Assembly (NCBI GenBank): GCA_003161815.1
Contig: PMNN01000223.1
Location: forward strand, 848-7,192
Length of the DNA stretch: 6,345 nt
DNA from: Methanobacterium sp.
Lineage (GTDB): Archaea > Methanobacteriota > Methanobacteria > Methanobacteriales > Methanobacteriaceae
Direction: 5' to 3'
The notes beneath the pieces are model-generated. The model did not search any database. It had not been told where the DNA came from and saw only the letters and a program-made list of their open reading frames with translations. Each line of letters starts with the position of its first letter. Within the stretch, counting starts at the first letter, position 1. The position numbers and the translations under genes were made by a program. Below, piece by piece: positions 1 to 4,659 of the stretch.

Positions 1-375
1 ACTGAAGAGTGGTATGCCACCTAAAAAAATCAAATTGATTAATTGTAAAAATAATGCTAATAAAACCCAATTCCGGACTCCGTTTTCAGTGAATCTCCTA
101 TTATTCTCCATAATATCGAGGAAGGATTTTAAAACATCCTTAGCATTTTTATCTCCAATATTTTTCTTGAAATAATATTTTTCAATTAGTCTAGCAGATA
201 AATAACCTACGAGAAAAATTAATGTTCCATAGATGATATAGAGATAGGTAAGTAATTTGACGGGGCTTAAACCCCCAATATAATATGTGGTACATATTAA
301 TGCGAATAATACGTAAAAAAATATTACACCTATCAAAATAAGTGGAGAGAAAATACTAATATTTTTTAATTCCAT
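1..375 (-). CDS. Partial polytopic membrane protein, possibly oligosaccharide repeat unit polymerase
   Basis: An open frame begins with ATG at 375 and runs without a stop to the left edge, giving 125 N-terminal residues. Hydrophobic segments lie at about residues 8-30, 41-63 and 103-122. A charged cytoplasmic-type loop of about 40 residues (rich in K, D, E, R) separates the second and third. The visible part ends in GGIPLFS just after the third helix; I associate a GGIPL-type motif with the N-terminal part of archaeal oligosaccharide repeat unit polymerases (Wzy-like), which assemble surface glycans at the membrane. That assignment is from memory of the family and is tentative; another polytopic membrane protein is possible. 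No ribosome site precedes the ATG, but a TATA-like box lies about 25 bases upstream, which suggests a leaderless or nearly leaderless message. The C-terminal part lies outside the window. Confidence 0.6.
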   Translation of the reverse strand, partial: MELKNISIFSPLILIGVIFFYVLFALICTTYYIGGLSPVKLLTYLYIIYGTLIFLVGYLSARLIEKYYFKKNIGDKNAKDVLKSFLDIMENNRRFTENGVRNWVLLALFLQLINLIFLGGIPLFS

Positions 376-395
376 AAAATCCAATTATATCATTC

Positions 396-405
396 AATAT
401 AAATA
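396..405. promoter_or_regulatory. TATA-like box in the divergent intergenic region
   Basis: The 91 bases between the divergent starts at 375 (minus) and 467 (plus) contain aatataaata at 396-405. Read on the minus strand this gives TTTATATT centred about 25 bases before the minus-strand ATG, the spacing expected for a leaderless archaeal transcript. On the plus strand the same AT-rich block would place initiation near 425-430, giving the 467 gene a leader of about 40 bases that contains its ribosome site. Shared use by both genes is inferred from position only. Confidence 0.4.
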
Positions 406-466
406 ATAAACTGTACTAAGGACATTGAAATAGAATTAATTTGAACTTTGAGGAGTAAAAAAGAAT

Positions 467-913
467 ATGTATCAGAGGATATTATTACCTACAGATGGTT
501 CATTAAACGCGAGACAAGCGGGTAAACATGCCATATGGATTGCTGATAAAAGCAATGCAGAAATATTAGTTTTAAATGTAATTGATGTTAACTATCTTCA
601 ACCATCTTATTTACCAAGTTTCAAAGAGGATCTTGATAAAAGTTTAAGAGAAGAAGGCGAAAAAGCTCTTCAAGACTTTAAAAAAGATTTAGAGGAAAGT
701 CAATGTCAGGGATTATGTAAGAATATAAAATTTACCACAATAATTAAAGAAGGAAAACCATACTTAGAGATACTTAAAACTATTGATGAGGAATATATTG
801 ATTTAGTAGTTATGGGAGCATCCGGAATACATGGCATAGACCAGTTTATACTGGGAAACGTAACCGAAAGAGTGTTAAGAGAAGCAAAATCACCAGTTTT
901 AGTCGTAAGATAA
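467..913 (+). CDS. Universal stress protein, UspA family, ATP-binding type
   Basis: This is a single-domain cytoplasmic Usp protein of 148 residues, the usual length. It opens with the beta1 strand and loop RILLPTDGS (residues 4-12) with the conserved Asp10. A KEGKP segment at 94-98 precedes the helix leading to VVMGASG. The nucleotide-binding signature G-x2-G-x9-G is present as G117, G120 and G130, but the residue after the last glycine is Asn131 where Ser or Thr is usual; the C-terminal strand is PVLVVR. Usp proteins of this type bind ATP and usually dimerise; their role in methanogens is poorly defined. ATG 467 is supported by GAGGAG at 450-455, about 11 bases upstream. It appears monocistronic, with a T-run after the stop and a separate promoter for the next gene. 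Family assignment is secure; stimulus and partner are unknown. Confidence 0.95.
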   Translation: MYQRILLPTDGSLNARQAGKHAIWIADKSNAEILVLNVIDVNYLQPSYLPSFKEDLDKSLREEGEKALQDFKKDLEESQCQGLCKNIKFTTIIKEGKPYLEILKTIDEEYIDLVVMGASGIHGIDQFILGNVTERVLREAKSPVLVVR

Positions 914-925
914 AAAAAAAATTTA

Positions 926-931
926 TTTTTT
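926..931 (+). terminator. T-run terminator after the Usp gene
   Basis: A run of ten A bases beginning at the stop codon is followed by ttta and then six T at 926-931. Oligo-T on the coding strand is sufficient for intrinsic termination in many archaea. There is no strong hairpin beyond A/T pairing. Confidence 0.4.
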
Positions 932-966
932 ACTTCACAAAATCCTAATAAAATTAATTCCAAAAA

Positions 967-976
967 TTAATATATT
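967..976 (+). promoter_or_regulatory. TATA-like box of the DUF998 gene
   Basis: TTAATATATT is centred about 27 bases before the ATG at 999. No purine-rich ribosome site occurs between it and that ATG. The spacing fits transcription starting at or within a few bases of the start codon, so a leaderless message is inferred. Confidence 0.4.
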
Positions 977-998
977 TTTATAAAAATTATTGATTATT

Positions 999-1625
999 AT
1001 GAAGAAAATTTATCCATTACTCGGAATACTAGGACCAATCATATATATTCTAGCCGTTTTTATAGGGGGTGCATTAAGACATGATTACAGCCCCCTTTAT
1101 AATAGTATTAGCGAACTTTCTATGGCCAATGCTCCTAACAAACTTTTAATGGATGCATTGTTTGGAATTTATAATATATTCATCATAGGTTTTGGTGTAG
1201 GTGCATATTTGGATTCCAGTGTGGATAATAGTAAGAAATATAAGTCAGCAACAATTATGCTCGCAATAATAGGTGTTCTAGGTTTAACCGTAATAGTTTT
1301 CACCCAGGATCCTCGAGGAGCACCAGCAACACTTAACGGGACTCTCCACATTATATTATCAGGAATAACCGCCGCATTAACTATAATATTAGTTTTCCTT
1401 GTGGGTCTGAGTTTCAAACGAAATGTGGAAATGAAAATATTCTCCTGGTACTCTTATATTACATAAGTACTGATATTCATCTCCGGAGGCATAACTGCCG
1501 CTTCAGTTGGAAGTAACAGTGCTTATGGAGGATTATTTGAAAGAATTACCATAATTCTTTTCATGATATGGGTTATAATATTTTCCTACGTCATTATTAA
1601 AACCAAAAAAAATAATTTAAGGTGA
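999..1625 (+). pseudogene. DUF998 family membrane protein, interrupted by an in-frame TAA
   Basis: The frame from ATG 999 encodes 155 residues, then meets TAA at 1464-1466. The same frame stays open after it for 52 codons to TGA at 1623-1625. Both halves match DUF998: an N-terminal helix (LLGILGPIIYILAVFIGG), the SPLYNSISELS segment, the hallmark DPRGAPATLNGTLH before the fourth helix, and, beyond the stop, GGLFERITIILFMIW, the usual family ending. The restored length of about 208 residues and six helices fit the family. The stop falls in the loop or start of the fifth helix, so the short product would lack the last two helices. This is a single-base nonsense change, not a frameshift. An upstream in-frame TTG at 990 would add three residues but is less likely. 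No internal start with a ribosome site exists for the second half. DUF998 function is unknown. A sequencing error cannot be excluded. Confidence 0.85.
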
Positions 1626-1841
1626 ATTAAAAATAGGACTTAGATTAGAATGATAAGTAAAACCTAAATTAATTATTGAATTATATGCTTTTTTTAATGA
1701 AAATACGTTTTAAATTAGCTTTATTTATTATGAATCATTATAAATGGAATTTTTTTATAATAAGTTCAATAATCTTTTATAAAGTCTTAAATCAGTGAAT
1801 AACGGTTTTAAGGGTCTTTTTTATAAATTTATGATCACAAC
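1626..1841. other. Non-coding stretch between the DUF998 pseudogene and the PepSY promoter
   Basis: This very AT-rich stretch holds no credible gene; every frame is cut by frequent stops. It contains seven-T runs at 1689-1695 and 1750-1756. The first is a good terminator candidate for the DUF998 transcript. An imperfect A/T inverted repeat at 1754-1783 is probably composition noise. Confidence 0.5.
1689..1695 (+). terminator. T-run terminator after the DUF998 pseudogene
   Basis: Seven consecutive T bases lie about 65 bases past the final stop codon of the broken DUF998 gene, in the sense orientation. This is the simplest archaeal terminator form; no stable stem precedes it. Confidence 0.35.
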
Positions 1842-1867
1842 TTTTATATAGGATGCTTCAGTGATCA
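1832..1867 (+). promoter_or_regulatory. Promoter of the PepSY gene, TATA box flanked by a perfect inverted repeat
   Basis: TTTATATA at 1843-1850 matches the methanogen TATA consensus. It is bracketed by TGATCAC at 1832-1838 and GTGATCA at 1861-1867, a perfect seven-base inverted repeat with 30 bases centre to centre, close to three helical turns. Initiation is expected near 1870-1875, just past the right arm, leaving a leader of about 155 bases. The arrangement suits a dimeric regulator that occludes TBP/TFB. That role is inferred; no cognate regulator is visible here. Confidence 0.55.
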
Positions 1868-1874
1868 ATGTTAT

Positions 1875-1928
1875 CCTGAATATAAAAAAAAATTGCTTCA
1901 AAATACGATTTTCGTACTTTATTTCAGG
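1875..1928 (+). promoter_or_regulatory. Predicted nested stem-loop in the 5' leader of the PepSY gene
   Basis: CCTGAA at 1875-1880 pairs with TTCAGG at 1923-1928, and ATAAA at 1882-1886 pairs with TTTAT at 1918-1922, leaving one bulged base (T1881). Inside this 11-pair stem is a second hairpin, TACGA (1904-1908) and TCGTA (1912-1916) with a three-base loop. It begins at the expected 5' end of the transcript and resembles no riboswitch class known to me. It could stabilise the message or be regulatory. Confidence 0.35.
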
Positions 1929-1942
1929 AAATAAATGTTGAG

Positions 1943-2002
1943 AACTATAAAAAGAAAATAAACAAATAAAAACGGACTAATTAAGAAACTATAAAAAGAA
2001 AA
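1943..2002 (+). repeat. Two 16-base direct repeats in the PepSY leader
   Basis: The sequence aactataaaaagaaaa occurs at 1943-1958 and again at 1987-2002, 44 bases apart start to start. Both copies lie between the predicted leader stem-loop and the ribosome site. The A-rich content lowers the significance, but the identity includes the non-A positions c, t and g. The copies could be a local duplication or a paired binding site; each also holds a TATA-like core. Confidence 0.5.
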
Positions 2003-2029
2003 AATAAAAGAATAAGGAGTTATAATAAA

Positions 2030-2434
2030 ATGATTGGAAAATCAATAATTGGAATAATGATTATAGCTGCTATAATGGTCATTGGATTCACTGCGTATGG
2101 TAGCGCACATAATTCCGCTAACCAGACACCAGTGCAAAATCTATCCAATAACAGCAACAGCAGCAAAAACAACTCTAATAACGAACCCACCAACACTACT
2201 ACGACTAATCAAAATACAGGAGCAGGACCACAATTAATATCCGCCGCAGATGCTCAAAACATAGCTAAACAATACATTCTGCAGCCAGGAGCTCAAGCAG
2301 GAACTCCTAATTTAAAGGAAATAAACGGTGAGAAAATCTACATCGTACCAGTTATTATGGATGGTAAAAATGTTGGAGAAATAGACATAGATGCCCAGAC
2401 TGGTAAAAATGTTGGCGGTGCTGGAGGAGCTTAA
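2030..2434 (+). CDS. Membrane-anchored PepSY domain protein
   Basis: This 134-residue protein begins with an uncleaved signal anchor (hydrophobic residues 5-23, one Lys at position 4 on the inner side). A low-complexity linker at about 27-66, rich in Asn, Ser and Thr, carries six N-x-S/T sequons (Asn31, 37, 40, 43, 47, 55). One PepSY domain at about 69-128 runs from ISAADAQNIAKQYI to VGEIDIDAQTGKNV, ending in the typical D-x-x-TG turn. The last residues are Gly/Ala-rich. PepSY domains occur in protease propeptides and as free envelope proteins, some inhibitory; no protease is adjacent. The sequons suggest an N-glycosylated stalk that holds the domain outside the membrane (inference). AAGGAG at 2014-2019 lies ten bases before the ATG. 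The gene stands alone between its promoter and a terminator that overlaps its stop codon. Confidence 0.9.
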   Translation: MIGKSIIGIMIIAAIMVIGFTAYGSAHNSANQTPVQNLSNNSNSSKNNSNNEPTNTTTTNQNTGAGPQLISAADAQNIAKQYILQPGAQAGTPNLKEINGEKIYIVPVIMDGKNVGEIDIDAQTGKNVGGAGGA

Positions 2435-2468
2435 AAAAGCAATATCCTCCATACATACATCTTTTTTT
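2423..2468 (+). terminator. Hairpin plus T-run terminator overlapping the PepSY stop codon
   Basis: GGAGGA at 2423-2428 pairs with TCCTCC at 2445-2450, and GCTT at 2429-2432 with AAGC at 2437-2440, so the stem begins inside the last codons and encloses the TAA at 2432-2434. Seven T bases follow at 2462-2468. The GC-rich stem stands out against its surroundings. The 11-base gap between stem and T-run is longer than in bacterial terminators, but archaeal termination depends mainly on the T-run. Confidence 0.5.
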
Positions 2469-2481
2469 AATAAAACTACAT

Positions 2482-2574
2482 TCATTCCCTATTTTTCTCT
2501 GCTGCTTTTAATAAATTATCATTATTTTTGGTACGTGCTACTTAATCATCTTTAGCTGAGCCTGCAACAAGCAT
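2482..2574 (-). pseudogene. Unidentified degenerate coding fragment
   Basis: On the minus strand, ATG at 2574 opens a frame of 30 codons to TGA at 2482-2484, broken at codon 11 by TAA (2542-2544). The residues around that stop (MLVAGSAKDD, then VARTKNNDNLLKAAEKNRE) have the composition and helical pattern of a real protein, unlike random AT-rich translation. I do not recognise the family. It lies downstream of the hydrolase remnant on the same strand, so the two may derive from one former gene cluster. It may also be chance. Confidence 0.25.
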
Positions 2575-2597
2575 TCTAAAATGAAAATATGAATTAA

Positions 2598-2620
2598 TAA
2601 GTCCGAATTTTCACGGCTTA
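2598..2620 (-). terminator. Inverted repeat downstream of the hydrolase remnant
   Basis: TAAG-t-CCG at 2598-2605 pairs with CGG-CTTA at 2614-2620 around an eight-base loop, with one bulge. On the minus strand it lies 18 bases past the stop codon of the hydrolase remnant, a natural terminator position. Only short T tracts follow, so the function is weakly supported. Confidence 0.25.
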
Positions 2621-2637
2621 GTCATTATATAATCATT

Positions 2638-2760
2638 TCATTTAAAGAAACGCTTTAATTCTTTTGCGACGATTTCCGGTTTGCAGTAGTTTTGTGCTGA
2701 GTCATGGTTAAGACCTTGAATTTCAATGAATTTTGAGTGGGACAATACTCTATCTTTCAT
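2638..2760 (-). pseudogene. C-terminal remnant of an alpha/beta-hydrolase
   Basis: A 40-codon minus-strand frame from ATG 2760 to TGA 2638 encodes a peptide containing SKFIEIQGLNHDSAQNY and ending VAKELKRFFK. This matches the C-terminal end of alpha/beta-hydrolases: a beta strand, then the catalytic His in G-x-N-H-D, then the last helix. Such enzymes are about 250 residues, so roughly the N-terminal four fifths, including the nucleophile elbow, are absent. Upstream in the same frame, TAG occurs at 2767-2769. A one-base shift would add a plausible LYER segment, hinting at a frameshift as well as truncation. The DNA just beyond (about 2820-2837) is the promoter of the plus-strand TetR remnant, so no room remains for the missing part. 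No ribosome site supports independent translation. Family recognition is by motif only; substrate is unknown. Confidence 0.6.
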
Positions 2761-2829
2761 ATAAACCTAGTGGTCTAGACTGTATGGTATATAATTTTTT
2801 TTGTTGTATTTTTTTGAGGTGGGGAAACA

Positions 2830-2837
2830 TTTATATA
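2830..2837 (+). promoter_or_regulatory. TATA box of the TetR remnant and flavoprotein unit
   Basis: TTTATATA at 2830-2837 is a consensus methanogen box, preceded by a purine-rich ggggaaaca that fits a TFB recognition element. Initiation is expected near 2857-2862, which places the first operator palindrome (2845-2858) between the box and the start point. The transcript would have a leader of about 300 bases before the flavoprotein ATG and would include the TetR remnant. Confidence 0.65.
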
Positions 2838-2844
2838 TTAAATG

Positions 2845-2896
2845 TTACTTAAGGTAACATTAATTACCTCCAGTAACATTAATTACTATAAGTAAC
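2845..2896 (+). promoter_or_regulatory. Three tandem TTAC-N5-GTAA operator palindromes, 19-bp period
   Basis: TTAC-N5-GTAAC occurs at 2845-2858, 2864-2877 and 2883-2896, spaced exactly 19 bases. The spacers differ (ttaag, ctcca, tataa) while the arms are invariant, as expected for protein-binding sites and not for a simple tandem duplication. The first site extends to a perfect eight-base inverted repeat (AATGTTAC and GTAACATT, 2841-2861). The inter-site filler attaa is the same twice. Position immediately downstream of the TATA box and upstream of a TetR coding remnant fits autoregulatory TetR operators. Binding is inferred. Confidence 0.75.
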
Positions 2897-2949
2897 TCAT
2901 TTGTAATGTAAATCCTAATATAATTATTAATGATTTGATGGGAATGGTA

Positions 2950-3140
2950 ATGACGAAAAGAAAAAAACGGGAAACACAGAGTAAAACAGCTGAAATTACA
3001 GATGCAGCTGAAAAAATCTTCATCGAAAAGGATTCAATAAAACCGCCATGGATGAAATATCTGAACATTCACGGATTTAATGCAGCACTCCCTGAAATAT
3101 AATTAAATTCACGTTAAAAGATGCGATTGCCAAAAATAAA
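2950..3140 (+). pseudogene. Degenerate TetR/AcrR regulator, DNA-binding domain remnant
   Basis: From ATG 2950 (in-frame ATGs also at 2938 and 2944; GGGA at 2940-2943 is a weak ribosome site) the frame reads MTKRKKRETQSKTAEITDAA and then EKIFIEK, a typical TetR basic N-terminus and helix 1. At about 3030 one G seems lost from a GGA codon; restoring it gives GFNKTAMDEISEHSRI, the canonical second and third TetR segments. That frame then meets TAA at 3078, and later pieces resembling the recognition helix and the KDAIAKNK segment are scattered over frames. As it stands the first frame ends at TAA 3100-3102 after 50 codons. The ligand-binding domain (about 130-150 residues) is absent, so a deletion as well as frameshifts is implied. 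No functional repressor can be made. Its position behind the operator array and before the oxidoreductase is the usual TetR-target arrangement. Confidence 0.75.
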
Positions 3141-3157
3141 GAGGAGAGTAATATAAA

Positions 3158-4522
3158 ATGAAATTAACCGTATTAAATGGAAGCCCTAAGGGTGAATTTA
3201 GTGTAACAATGCAATACGTTAAATATATACAAAAAAAGTTTCCTGAACATGAATTGAAAATAATAAACATATCTGAAAGGATAAAAAAGATTGAAAGAAA
3301 TGAAACATATTTTAATGAAATTATAGATGAAATAAAAAATTCTGATGGTCTGCTATGGGCATTTCCACTCTACGTTTTCCTAGTGGCATCCCAATACAAG
3401 AGGTTCATTGAGTTAATTACAGAAAGGAATGTTCAGGATGCATTTAAAAACAAATACACCGGTGTTTTAACTACATCCATCCACTTTTACGATCACGCTG
3501 CTCATAACTACATGAACGCAATATGTGATGACCTGGATATGAATTACCTTGGATCTTACTCAGCTGATATGATTGATCTGTTCGAGGAAACTGAAAGAAT
3601 AAAATTATCCATCTTTGCCAGAAACTTCTTTGAAGACATCCGATCCCATGCAATAACCACGAAAACCTACAGACCATTAGTTGAACGTGAATTTAACTAC
3701 AAACCCTCCCCCACTACTATAAAAGTAGATAACGAAAATAAACGTGTGGCGGTGGTTACTGATTCCTTAGATAGTGATTCTAATTTATCAAATATGATTG
3801 AAAAGTTCCAGAATATATTTACGGATGATATTAGTGTTTATAATTTAAATGATGTGGATATTAAGGGCGGTTGCTTGGGATGCATTCAATGTGGTTTTGA
3901 TAATGTTTGCATGTATCAGGATAAAGATGGTTTCTTTGACTTCTACGAGAAGTTGAAAGATTACGATGCAATAATTTTCGCAGGAAGCATGAAAGACCGT
4001 TACTTATCCTCTAAATGGAAGCAGTTCTTTGATAGGGGATTTTATAAAGGACACACTCCGTCATTTGAAGGTAAACAAATGGGGTTTATCATTTCAGGAT
4101 CTTTAAATCAGAATTCTAATTTAAGAGAGATTCTTGAGGCTTATACTCAGTTTCAGGAAGCTAACCTAGTAGAAATTGTAACAGATGAATATGGAGAATC
4201 AGATGAGCTCGATGATCATATTCAGAATTTTGCAAGGGAAATAATAAGGTCTGCAACTTCTAATTATATTAAACCCTCCACCTTCCTTGGTGTTGCTGGA
4301 ACACTGATATTTAGGGATGCTATATTTGGAAGATTGAGATTCCCTTTTATAGCTGATCACAAGTATTACAAAAAACATGGATTGTACAACTTCCCACAGA
4401 AGGATTACAAAATAAGAGTTAGAAATAAAATGATGATTCTACTAACCAAATTACCGGGCATGAAAACGGAAATTACAAAGCGAACTAAAAAAGAAATGAT
4501 CAAACCCTTCGAGAACATTTAA
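3158..4522 (+). CDS. Tandem flavodoxin-fold NAD(P)H-dependent oxidoreductase with Isf-like Fe-S motif
   Basis: This predicted soluble 454-residue protein has two flavodoxin-fold domains. Domain 1 (about 1-165) opens with LTVLNGSPKGEFS, the FMN phosphate loop of the NADPH-dependent FMN reductase/Isf superfamily, and has FPLYVFLVASQYKRFIELI at 69-87. Domain 2 (about 194-365) opens with KRVAVVTDSLDSDSN, lacking the GSP loop, and carries C239, C242, C245 and C251 as CX2CX2CX5C, the spacing of the [4Fe-4S] ligands in methanogen iron-sulfur flavoprotein Isf. A KDRYLSSKWKQFFDRGF segment follows. A basic C-terminal tail (about 372-454) is unassigned. Single-domain relatives are half this length, so this is a duplication or fusion. 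A role in electron transfer or detoxification of quinones, nitro compounds or oxygen species is inferred; substrate is unknown. GAGGAG at 3141-3146 precedes the ATG by 11 bases. Regulation was probably by the TetR operators upstream. Confidence 0.85.
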   Translation: MKLTVLNGSPKGEFSVTMQYVKYIQKKFPEHELKIINISERIKKIERNETYFNEIIDEIKNSDGLLWAFPLYVFLVASQYKRFIELITERNVQDAFKNKYTGVLTTSIHFYDHAAHNYMNAICDDLDMNYLGSYSADMIDLFEETERIKLSIFARNFFEDIRSHAITTKTYRPLVEREFNYKPSPTTIKVDNENKRVAVVTDSLDSDSNLSNMIEKFQNIFTDDISVYNLNDVDIKGGCLGCIQCGFDNVCMYQDKDGFFDFYEKLKDYDAIIFAGSMKDRYLSSKWKQFFDRGFYKGHTPSFEGKQMGFIISGSLNQNSNLREILEAYTQFQEANLVEIVTDEYGESDELDDHIQNFAREIIRSATSNYIKPSTFLGVAGTLIFRDAIFGRLRFPFIADHKYYKKHGLYNFPQKDYKIRVRNKMMILLTKLPGMKTEITKRTKKEMIKPFENI

Positions 4523-4530
4523 ATAAAAAA

Positions 4531-4549
4531 TATTTTTGATAAAAAAATA
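4531..4549 (+). terminator. Weak A/T hairpin after the flavoprotein gene
   Basis: TATTTTT at 4531-4537 can pair with AAAAATA within 4541-4549 across a GAT loop, nine bases past the stop. The stem is only A/T and the T-run has five bases, so this is a modest terminator candidate, supported mainly by a new TATA box 25 bases further on. Confidence 0.3.
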
Positions 4550-4573
4550 TAAGCCTCCGGGGTTATAATATTA

Positions 4574-4582
4574 TTATATATA
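4574..4582 (+). promoter_or_regulatory. TATA box of the PRC-barrel gene
   Basis: TTATATATA at 4574-4582 sits in an AT-rich block downstream of the flavoprotein gene. Initiation would fall near 4602-4607, giving a leader of about 55 bases to the preferred ATG at 4660, or almost none to the alternative ATG at 4609. Confidence 0.45.
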
Positions 4583-4659
4583 GCCTTAAATGAAAGCCAC
4601 ATGATGGAATGAACTTGAAAAAAAGCATTTTTATTTATACGGATGGGGGTTTAAAAAAA

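Noticed and set aside
706..963. Minus-strand open frame of 85 codons opposite the Usp gene
   Set aside because: It is antisense to a well-conserved Usp gene, has no recognisable domain, and its start lies in an AT-rich gap.
1169..1417. Minus-strand open frame of 82 codons opposite the DUF998 gene
   Set aside because: It is an antisense shadow of a recognisable DUF998 coding frame; no ribosome site and no family resemblance.
1464..1466. Recoding of the DUF998 stop as pyrrolysine or selenocysteine
   Set aside because: The codon is TAA; pyrrolysine uses TAG and selenocysteine uses TGA.
1754..1783. Imperfect ten-base A/T inverted repeat
   Set aside because: It is nearly all A and T in a very AT-rich stretch, so chance pairing is likely; it is not tied to a start or stop.
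2841..2911. Operator array considered as a CRISPR or iteron replication origin
   Set aside because: Units are 14 bases at a 19-bp period, only three copies, with no spacers of CRISPR length and no Cas or Rep/Orc gene; placement at a TATA box and TetR remnant fits operators better.
2886..3068. Minus-strand open frame of 60 codons over the operator array and TetR remnant
   Set aside because: It overlaps sequence that reads clearly as TetR helix-turn-helix coding on the plus strand, and its end lies within the operators.
3048..3161. Short frame ending in ATGA overlap with the flavoprotein start, read as a coupled small gene
   Set aside because: The frame contains stops at 3078 and later, and its first part is clearly shifted TetR sequence; the overlap is probably incidental.
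3471..3677. Minus-strand open frame of 68 codons within the flavoprotein gene
   Set aside because: It is antisense to conserved coding sequence, with no domain and no promoter.
4609..4659. Upstream in-frame start of the PRC-barrel protein adding 17 residues
   Set aside because: The extra residues match nothing in the family, the ATG lacks a properly spaced ribosome site, and the ATG at 4660 aligns with the family start.
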